This document shows, one piece after another, positions 58,195 to 64,000 of a stretch of 64,000 bases of DNA (positions within the stretch are counted from its first letter, which is position 1; the number at the start of each line of letters is the position of its first letter). The stretch comes from an uncultured Hyphomonas sp. (GTDB lineage: Bacteria; Pseudomonadota; Alphaproteobacteria; Caulobacterales; Hyphomonadaceae), in the NCBI RefSeq assembly GCF_963678195.1, contig NZ_OY782759.1, positions 2,046,001 through 2,110,000 on the forward strand, given 5' to 3'. A program made the translations under genes and the position numbers. Below the pieces are notes generated by a model. It worked only from the letters and a program-made list of their open reading frames with translations, was not told where the DNA came from and did not search any database.

Positions 58195-59618
58195 GCCGCG
58201 CAAAGCTGATCGTTCGCCGACGGATCGGGGATGTCGAAACGCCCGTCGGTGCCATGCTGAAACTGGGTGACGACACGCCCGGCACGTTCCTGTTCGAGTC
58301 GATTGCAGGCGGTGAACGGCTGGGCCGGTATTCCTTTATCGGTGGGGCACCACAGGTCTGGTTCCGCATCAATGATGGGGTTGCAGAAACCGCAACGACG
58401 GCAGATTTCTCAGACGCCTCTCCCGTTGAAGGTACGCCGGTCGAAGCTCTCAGAGCTTTCGTTGAAGCTGCCCGAGCAGAGACAGAAGATGACCTGCCGC
58501 CGATGGCGTCCGGTGCGTTCGGTTATGTCGGCTATGACATGATTCAGCATGTCGAGCCCGTCTCGATCACCAAGCCGGACGCACTCAATGTGCCGGAAGC
58601 CCTGCTCGTCATTCCCAAAGTGGTGATCGTTTTTGACCATATCTATCAGGAACTGCTCCTGATCGGCCGGGTTGAGAACGGCAATGAAAACGAGATCAAT
58701 CAGCAACTCGATAAAATCGAAGAACAGCTTCAGGTCCTGCCCGTCCTGCCACCGGCAGACCAATCTGCTGAGCCTGTCACGCTGACTTCGAATACCAGCA
58801 AGGAACGGTACTTCGAAATTGTCGAGACGTGCCGGGACTACATCAAGGCAGGTGACATCTTCCAGGTTGTTCCGAGCCAGCGCTTTTCGACTCCGTTCAA
58901 CAAGAAATCGATCAGCTTCTATCGCGCCCTGCGGCGCCTGAATCCGTCGGCGTTCATGTTCCACATGAATTTGGGCGATGTCCGGTTAGTCGGATCCAGT
59001 CCGGAAATCCTTGTGCGTGTAAGGAATGGACGGGTTGCCATCCGGCCGATCGCCGGCACCCGCCCCCGCTCCGGAGATCCGGTTGAGGATGCGAAGCGCG
59101 CCGAAAGCCTGTTGAACGACCCGAAGGAGATTGCCGAACACCTGATGTTGCTCGACCTCGGCCGTAATGATGTCGGCAGGGTTGCGGCATATGGAAGTGT
59201 TCAGGTCACCGAGCAATTCATCGTCGAACGCTACAGCCATGTCATGCACATCGTCAGTCATGTTGAAGGCGACCTGCGCGAAGGGCTCGACGCGGTGGAC
59301 GCGCTGTTTGCGGGATTTCCTGCGGGCACTGTCTCTGGTGCACCGAAGATCCGCGCCATGCAGATCATCGACGAGATGGAAACGAATGCCCGTGAAATTT
59401 ATGGCGGCGCCGTCGGATATTTTGGCTGGAACGGAGATCTCGACACCTGCATCGCCCTGCGGACCGCTGTGCTGAAAGATGGCCAGCTGCATATCCAGGC
59501 AGGCGGCGGCGTCGTGCTCGATTCCAACCCGCAATACGAATATGACGAAACCCAGCACAAGGCTGGCGCGCTGAAGCGGGCCGCAGAACTGGCTGCAGCT
59601 TACGAGTTCGACCAATGA
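58191..59618 (+). CDS. trpE: Anthranilate synthase component I
   Basis: A 475-residue chorismate-using enzyme: FLFESIAGGERLGRYSFIG near the N terminus, then KERYFEIVETCRDYIKAGDIFQVVPSQRF, RPIAGTRPRSG, AEHLMLLDLGRNDVGRVA and AGTVSGAPKIRAMQIIDE of the chorismate-binding domain. With TrpG it makes anthranilate. It overlaps ppiD and trpG by 4 nt, so the tryptophan genes form one operon with ppiD. No leader-peptide attenuator can exist upstream within ppiD. Confidence 0.96.
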   Translation: MSRAKLIVRRRIGDVETPVGAMLKLGDDTPGTFLFESIAGGERLGRYSFIGGAPQVWFRINDGVAETATTADFSDASPVEGTPVEALRAFVEAARAETEDDLPPMASGAFGYVGYDMIQHVEPVSITKPDALNVPEALLVIPKVVIVFDHIYQELLLIGRVENGNENEINQQLDKIEEQLQVLPVLPPADQSAEPVTLTSNTSKERYFEIVETCRDYIKAGDIFQVVPSQRFSTPFNKKSISFYRALRRLNPSAFMFHMNLGDVRLVGSSPEILVRVRNGRVAIRPIAGTRPRSGDPVEDAKRAESLLNDPKEIAEHLMLLDLGRNDVGRVAAYGSVQVTEQFIVERYSHVMHIVSHVEGDLREGLDAVDALFAGFPAGTVSGAPKIRAMQIIDEMETNAREIYGGAVGYFGWNGDLDTCIALRTAVLKDGQLHIQAGGGVVLDSNPQYEYDETQHKAGALKRAAELAAAYEFDQ

Positions 59619-60193
59619 GCCGGAAGAAGATTCTCGTCGTAGACAATTATGACAGCTTTACCTGGAACCTGGTCCATTACCTGGAAGAGCTTGGTGCCGA
59701 AACAACGGTTGTCCGGAATGATGAGCTGACCGTCGAGGAAGCGCTCGCAAGCGGCGCGGATGGCGTGCTCCTCTCCCCCGGCCCGTGCACACCGAATGAG
59801 GCGGGCATCTGCGTGGACCTGATCCGCAATGCACCGGAAGATCTGCCGATCCTGGGCGTGTGTCTCGGGCACCAATCCATCGGTCAGGCCTTCGGTGGGA
59901 AGGTCATCACTGCGCGGGAAATCCGCCACGGCAAGCTTTCAGACATCCATCAGACCGGCGGAGTTCTGTTTCAGGGGCTACCGGAGACGTATCGTGTGGT
60001 GCGTTACCACTCTCTGGCTGTCCGCCCTGAAGACCTGCCGGAAGACCTCGTCGCTGATGCCTTTACCGATGACGGTGAGATCATGGCCCTGCATCATAAA
60101 ACCCGCCCGGTGTATGGCGTGCAGTTCCACCCGGAAAGTATCCTGACCGAACACGGCCATGCCTTGCTCAAAAACTGGTTGGACAGGCTCTGA
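59615..60193 (+). CDS. trpG: Anthranilate synthase component II (glutamine amidotransferase)
   Basis: A 192-residue class I amidotransferase supplying ammonia to TrpE. VVDNYDSFTWNLVHYL opens it, the nucleophile is Cys in LGVCLGHQSIGQAFGG, and the catalytic His-Glu is in QFHPESILTEHG. Overlaps trpE by 4 nt. Confidence 0.95.
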   Translation: MSRKKILVVDNYDSFTWNLVHYLEELGAETTVVRNDELTVEEALASGADGVLLSPGPCTPNEAGICVDLIRNAPEDLPILGVCLGHQSIGQAFGGKVITAREIRHGKLSDIHQTGGVLFQGLPETYRVVRYHSLAVRPEDLPEDLVADAFTDDGEIMALHHKTRPVYGVQFHPESILTEHGHALLKNWLDRL

Positions 60194-60242
60194 TCCTCCT
60201 CCGCTATTGAGCCCGCCAGTCAAGACCGCTATCGGTTCGCCA

Positions 60243-61280
60243 ATGACCGACACTTCCCCTCTCTCCCATGCGCTGCAAGCGCTCGCGCGGCGCCAGCCGC
60301 TTGAAGACGATGTTCTGAAGGGAGCGTTCGATACACTTCTGTCAGGTGACGCTGCCCCAGAAGAAATTGGCGCATTCCTTATGGGGCTCGTAGTGCGCGG
60401 TGAGACTGCGGACGAGCTGACCGCCGGCGCGGCGATCATGCGTCAACATGCACGCAAGGTACCAACAACCGGTCCCTTGCTGGACACTTGCGGAACCGGC
60501 GGCTTGCCATGGAAGAGCCTCAACACGTCAACGGCATGCGCAATCGTTATTGCGGCTGCCGGTGGGCGCGTTGCCAAGCATGGCAACCGTTCCGTGCCGC
60601 CTAAAACCGGATCCGCTGATGTCCTGGAAGCGCTCGGCGTGAACCTGGAGATCAGCGAAGAGGAGTTCACCAATTGCCTCGACGGCGCTGGCGTTGCTTT
60701 CCTATTTGCGCGTAGCCATCACAGCGCCATGCGCCATGTCGCGCCCGTTCGGGCCAGGCTTGGCATCCGGACGATCTTCAACCTCCTTGGGCCGCTGACC
60801 AATCCGGCCGGAGCGTGTCATCAGGTTCTCGGTGTATTTGCGCCCGAATGGGTTGAGCCGATGGCAGAGACGCTCGGCAGGCTCGGCACGGAGCGGGCCT
60901 GGGTCGTTCATGGCCTCGATGGTATAGACGAACTTTCCATCGCCGGTCCGAGCAAGGTGTGCGAAGTCCTTGAGGACGGGACGCTCAACAAGTTTGAAGT
61001 CCACCCGTCCGATGCCGGGCTGGGAACACATCCGCTCTCAGCGTTGGAGAGTGAAGACGTTGCAGGCAATGCGCTTGCCATCACCGAACTTCTTGACGGA
61101 CATGAGAACCCCTTTCGGGAAACAGTTCTTCTGAATGCTGCGGCAGGGCTGCACGTTCATGGCAAGGCCTCGGACCTGAAGGAAGGCGCTGCCATGGCGG
61201 CAGAAGCGATCGACTCCGGCAAGGCAAAGCAGACATTACGCAAGCTGGTGAAGCTTTCGCGGGGCGAACCGCTCGAATGA
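60243..61280 (+). CDS. trpD: Anthranilate phosphoribosyltransferase
   Basis: A 345-residue enzyme adding phosphoribosyl from PRPP to anthranilate. It shows DTCGTGG and KHGNRSVPPKTGSADVLEALG (PRPP/anthranilate site) and RTIFNLLGPLTNPA. The chosen ATG at 60243 follows a 49-nt gap after trpG; the frame is open upstream. The stop overlaps trpC by 4 nt. Confidence 0.95.
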   Translation: MTDTSPLSHALQALARRQPLEDDVLKGAFDTLLSGDAAPEEIGAFLMGLVVRGETADELTAGAAIMRQHARKVPTTGPLLDTCGTGGLPWKSLNTSTACAIVIAAAGGRVAKHGNRSVPPKTGSADVLEALGVNLEISEEEFTNCLDGAGVAFLFARSHHSAMRHVAPVRARLGIRTIFNLLGPLTNPAGACHQVLGVFAPEWVEPMAETLGRLGTERAWVVHGLDGIDELSIAGPSKVCEVLEDGTLNKFEVHPSDAGLGTHPLSALESEDVAGNALAITELLDGHENPFRETVLLNAAAGLHVHGKASDLKEGAAMAAEAIDSGKAKQTLRKLVKLSRGEPLE

Positions 61281-62080
61281 AGACAGCGCTCGACAAGATC
61301 ATCGATTACAAACACGGCGAAGTGGCAGAGCTGAAGCAGCAGATCAGCTTTGCAGCTATGGATGAGAAGGCCCGTGCCGCCTCGCCTGCGCGAGGCTTCT
61401 CTGCAGCACTGTCCCGTGTCGCCGCTGAAGATCAGAACGCACTGATTTGCGAGCTGAAACGAAAAAGCCCCTCGGCGGGAGAGATCCTGACCGGCGCAGA
61501 TCCGGTTCAGATCGCAACGGAATATGAGGCCGGTGGCGCTGCGTGCCTGTCGGTGCTGACCGATGGTCCGAGTTTTGGTGGCTCTCTTGAGGACTTCGCG
61601 GCGATCCGGGAAGCCGTCACAATTCCGATGTTGCGCAAGGACTTCATGGTCGATCCGATTCAGGTCGCAGAGGCGCGCGCCTGGGGAGCGGACTGCATTC
61701 TGGTCATCATGGCCAGCCTGGACGATACACAGGCCGCCGAACTGACTGACTGCGCCATCGGCTACGGCATGGACGTTCTGGTCGAGACTCACAATGAGGC
61801 CGAACTGGAACGCGGGCTGCGCCTGCCCTCGCCGCTGATCGGTGTGAACAATCGGGACCTGAAACGCATGGTTACCGATCTGTCGACGACCGAGCGCCTT
61901 GCGCCGCTCATACCTGCCGACCGCCAGATCGTCTCCGAAAGCGGAATTTCGACTGCAGCCCACATAAATCGGTTGCGTCAGACCGGTGCGCGCCGCTTCC
62001 TGATCGGCGAAAGCCTGATGAAGCGCGGATCGGAGCGGCAAGCTGCCGTCAGAGAGTTGCGCACAACTTCCGGCAATTGA
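61277..62080 (+). CDS. trpC: Indole-3-glycerol phosphate synthase
   Basis: A 267-residue TIM barrel making the indole ring: [12 protein letters not shown], the catalytic region [38 protein letters not shown] and SESGI. Its stop is 63 nt before the lexA ATG at 62143, but SOS boxes lie in the gap, so lexA has its own control. Confidence 0.95.
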   Translation: MKTALDKIIDYKHGEVAELKQQISFAAMDEKARAASPARGFSAALSRVAAEDQNALICELKRKSPSAGEILTGADPVQIATEYEAGGAACLSVLTDGPSFGGSLEDFAAIREAVTIPMLRKDFMVDPIQVAEARAWGADCILVIMASLDDTQAAELTDCAIGYGMDVLVETHNEAELERGLRLPSPLIGVNNRDLKRMVTDLSTTERLAPLIPADRQIVSESGISTAAHINRLRQTGARRFLIGESLMKRGSERQAAVRELRTTSGN

Positions 62081-62083
62081 CCC

Positions 62084-62115
62084 GAACAGGGAACACATGT
62101 AGAACACATGTGAAC
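62084..62115 (+). promoter_or_regulatory. LexA-binding boxes upstream of lexA
   Basis: GAAC occurs at 62084-62087, 62091-62094, 62102-62105 and 62112-62115. The pair 62091/62102 is separated by 7 bases, the exact GAAC-N7-GAAC box of alphaproteobacterial LexA. The pair 62102/62112 is separated by 6, and the first pair by 3, so an imperfect second box overlaps. It lies 28-59 nt before the lexA ATG, in the right place for autoregulation. Confidence 0.85.
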
Positions 62116-62142
62116 AAAGATTCGGACCAGAGGCGGCCCAAC

Positions 62143-62826
62143 ATGTTGACCAATAAGCAAAAAGAGCTCCTGCTCTTCATCAATGAGCGGATTAAGGAGA
62201 CCGGCGTCTCTCCCTCTTTTGACGAGATGAAGGAAGCGCTCGATCTCGCTTCGAAATCCGGTATTCACCGTCTCATAACTGCCCTCGAAGAACGCGGCTT
62301 CATCCGCCGCCTCGCCCACCGGGCCCGGGCCCTGGAAGTTCTGAAATTGCCGGAATCGGCTGTGGCATCTGCTACGCCTCGTGGACGGAAGGACTTCCGC
62401 CCTGCCCTCGTTTCTGCGGGTCGGCCGGCGGCTGAAGCGTCGCCGCGCACCGTTCCTCTGATTGGCCGGATCGCCGCCGGTCTCCCGATTTCCGCTATCC
62501 AGCAGGACAACGGGCATGTGAACGCCCCGGATGGGCTATCCGACAGCGAAGAGCATTTCGCACTCGAGGTGCAGGGCGACTCCATGATCGATGCAGGTAT
62601 TCTGGAGGGAGATATCGTGATCTGCCGCCGGACTGAATCGGCCAGCACCGGGGATATTGTCGTGGCTCTCATCGATGGTGAGGAGGCGACGCTGAAACGC
62701 CTGCGTCGCAAGGGAGCCTCCGTAGCACTGGAAGCAGCCAACCCGGCCTACGAAACGCGTATATTCGGGCCAGACCGTGTCGCGGTCCAGGGTCGTCTTG
62801 TGGCGCTGGTGCGCCGATACGACTAA
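62143..62826 (+). CDS. lexA: SOS response repressor and protease LexA
   Basis: A 227-residue repressor. The N-terminal winged helix (about 1-65) is typical ([34 protein letters not shown]). Cleavage site Ala112-Gly113, catalytic Ser147 (VQGDSMID) and Lys185 complete the peptidase domain. The ATG at 62143 lies after the LexA boxes; the frame is open to 62077. The gene converges with comEC, overlapping it by 4 nt. Confidence 0.95.
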   Translation: MLTNKQKELLLFINERIKETGVSPSFDEMKEALDLASKSGIHRLITALEERGFIRRLAHRARALEVLKLPESAVASATPRGRKDFRPALVSAGRPAAEASPRTVPLIGRIAAGLPISAIQQDNGHVNAPDGLSDSEEHFALEVQGDSMIDAGILEGDIVICRRTESASTGDIVVALIDGEEATLKRLRRKGASVALEAANPAYETRIFGPDRVAVQGRLVALVRRYD

Positions 62827-64000
62827 TTACATGCCCGCCAGGGCCGTTTTCCACATGCAGGAGCGGTCAGGCGCTTTGGGCCTTTCTGTCCCGATTTTAT
62901 GGTTATGCCGCCGGATGTGATCACGTCGGGCCAATCCAGTCTGAGATGAAGGTCGTCGAGGCGGAGTTCGACTGCCGGTTCTGATACGTCACCGTCCCGG
63001 TAGAGCGTCACTGCCCCATCTCCGATACCGTTCCCTGCGACACGATAGGTGCATGTTAAGGCATCGCACGCAGGGCCCACTTCAGTACGGGCGTATCGAA
63101 GCGGCGACAATCCATCGCCGTCGGTCATTTCGAAGCGGACGATTTCTCCATTCCCGCCCCTAAGGAACAGCTCACCGGATGGCGCCCAATGGGCAATAAC
63201 GTCTTCTGACCGCACCCACAGGATAGCTGCGGGCAGGATCAGCAAAACAGAGAGCAAGATGCGCGCGCTTCCCCGTGCCGCCATCGCACAAGCAATTGCG
63301 CAGGAGCTGAGCACCAGCGTTGCTGCTGGCATCGTCTTGGGGAGTGTGTAGGCTGCGTTTGGCAGGGAAGCGCACCAATGGGCCACTGCCAGGACAGCTT
63401 CCAGCGACAGTCCGAACAATCTCAATCCTGTATCCCCAAATCCAAAGGGTGTCAGGATCAGCGACAAGGCCGCGAGCGGGGCACTGACGAAAGATATGAT
63501 CGGCATCGCCAGCAGATTGGCGAGAAGGCCAAACCCGGCCAACCGGTCAAAGTGATAGATTGCGAATGGCGCGGTAGCGGCACCCGCCACCAATGACGTC
63601 ACGAAGAGAGATGCCCAGCTGAAGCTCATCGATCCAAGAATGCGTTCTCGCTCTGCCCGTCGCCGCGACCAGGCATCATAAGTTGCGATCAATGCCCCGG
63701 ACGCAGCGAATGACATCTGGAACCCTGGAGTCATCACACTTTCAGGCTGCAGCAAGACCACCAGACTCATCGCGATTGCATAGGAGCGTAAACTGAGCGC
63801 TGCTCGGTCTGCGAGTACGGCGCCGAAGACAACCGCCGACATGATGAACGCCCGCTGCGTGGAAACGCTAGCTCCTGAAATAACAAGGTAAACGAAGCTC
63901 GCTGACAAGGCTGCGATCGCCGCAGGTTTCTGAACGGCTATGCGCAGCGCCAGCGGCTCTATGAAGGCCAGACCGCGCCTTACAAGCAGGAAGACAAGCC
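62823..64000 (-). CDS. comEC: ComEC/Rec2 family DNA-uptake membrane protein (5' partial)
   Basis: The frame runs to the window edge, so the start lies beyond 64000. The visible ~390 residues are the C-terminal part of the competence domain: [51 protein letters not shown], several membrane helices, then a soluble tail. ComEC is the inner-membrane channel for transforming DNA. No metallo-beta-lactamase domain is visible at the end; the remaining protein is short after the helices, as in alphaproteobacterial forms. It is adjacent to and convergent with lexA. Confidence 0.9.
   Translation of the reverse strand, partial: LVFLLVRRGLAFIEPLALRIAVQKPAAIAALSASFVYLVISGASVSTQRAFIMSAVVFGAVLADRAALSLRSYAIAMSLVVLLQPESVMTPGFQMSFAASGALIATYDAWSRRRAERERILGSMSFSWASLFVTSLVAGAATAPFAIYHFDRLAGFGLLANLLAMPIISFVSAPLAALSLILTPFGFGDTGLRLFGLSLEAVLAVAHWCASLPNAAYTLPKTMPAATLVLSSCAIACAMAARGSARILLSVLLILPAAILWVRSEDVIAHWAPSGELFLRGGNGEIVRFEMTDGDGLSPLRYARTEVGPACDALTCTYRVAGNGIGDGAVTLYRDGDVSEPAVELRLDDLHLRLDWPDVITSGGITIKSGQKGPKRLTAPACGKRPWRACN

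Overview
This is a chromosomal window of a GC-rich alphaproteobacterium, most likely of the Caulobacterales/Hyphomonadaceae type. The evidence is gene content and order: an E1-beta pyruvate dehydrogenase subunit with its own lipoyl domain, the full ccoNOQP-ccoGHIS cluster next to fixLJ, the rlpA-dacA-tmk-holB-tatD run, guaA/rsmB/guaB, tpiA-secG-pyrG, and ppiD-trpEGDC-lexA-comEC with an alphaproteobacterial GAAC-N7-GAAC LexA box. The genus is inferred, not proven. No prophage, insertion sequence, integrase or CRISPR array was seen.

Layout. 1-4124: pyruvate dehydrogenase operon (pdhB partial, pdhC, lpdA). 4204-8870: a DUF2891 lipoprotein, then an ATGA-coupled unit of an NRAMP-like transporter and the three 5-oxoprolinase subunits pxpABC. 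8867-16723 (minus): the complete cbb3-type oxidase structural and maturation clusters, including a short ccoQ at 14102-14263. 16873-19467 (plus): a small two-helix membrane protein, a soluble haem-PAS FixL-like kinase, FixJ and a single-domain receiver. 19624-19651: a strong candidate dif (XerCD) site where genes on both sides converge. GGGNAGGG (KOPS-like) octamers change strand at this point across the window, which places the window at the replication terminus.

19677-25422 (minus): metallo-hydrolase, tatD, holB, tmk, dacA and rlpA. 25679-33231: DUF2804 protein, tRNA-Ser(UGA), CoA-transferase, enoyl-CoA hydratase, a cysteine-rich lipoprotein, a TIGR03084-like protein, YceI, rpiB and guaA. 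33332-40961: TPR/aspartyl hydroxylase, rsmB, a GNAT enzyme and guaB. Between the GNAT gene and guaB lie four poorly known genes and a relic made of the 3' tail of a second guaB and the 3' tail of a second GNAT gene. 41064-46199 is a loose accessory stretch: serine hydrolase, indoleamine 2,3-dioxygenase-like enzyme, lipoprotein, GFA protein, dodecin-like protein and sulfotransferase. 46218-64000 is core: rlmE, ppx, hspQ, hldE, a photolyase that appears to start at CTG, cfa, pyrG, secG, tpiA, ppiD, trpEGDC, lexA and comEC (partial).

How it fits together. The window combines central carbon entry (PDH), microaerobic respiration with its probable oxygen-sensing regulators, envelope maintenance (RlpA, DacA, PpiD, SecG, HldE, CFA), GMP/CTP/dTMP synthesis, tryptophan synthesis and SOS control. 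The points most worth a second look are the dif/KOPS signature, the guaB/GNAT double relic, the NRAMP homologue lacking its metal-ligand residues next to 5-oxoprolinase, the CTG-start photolyase, and several small unassigned proteins beside well-known systems.
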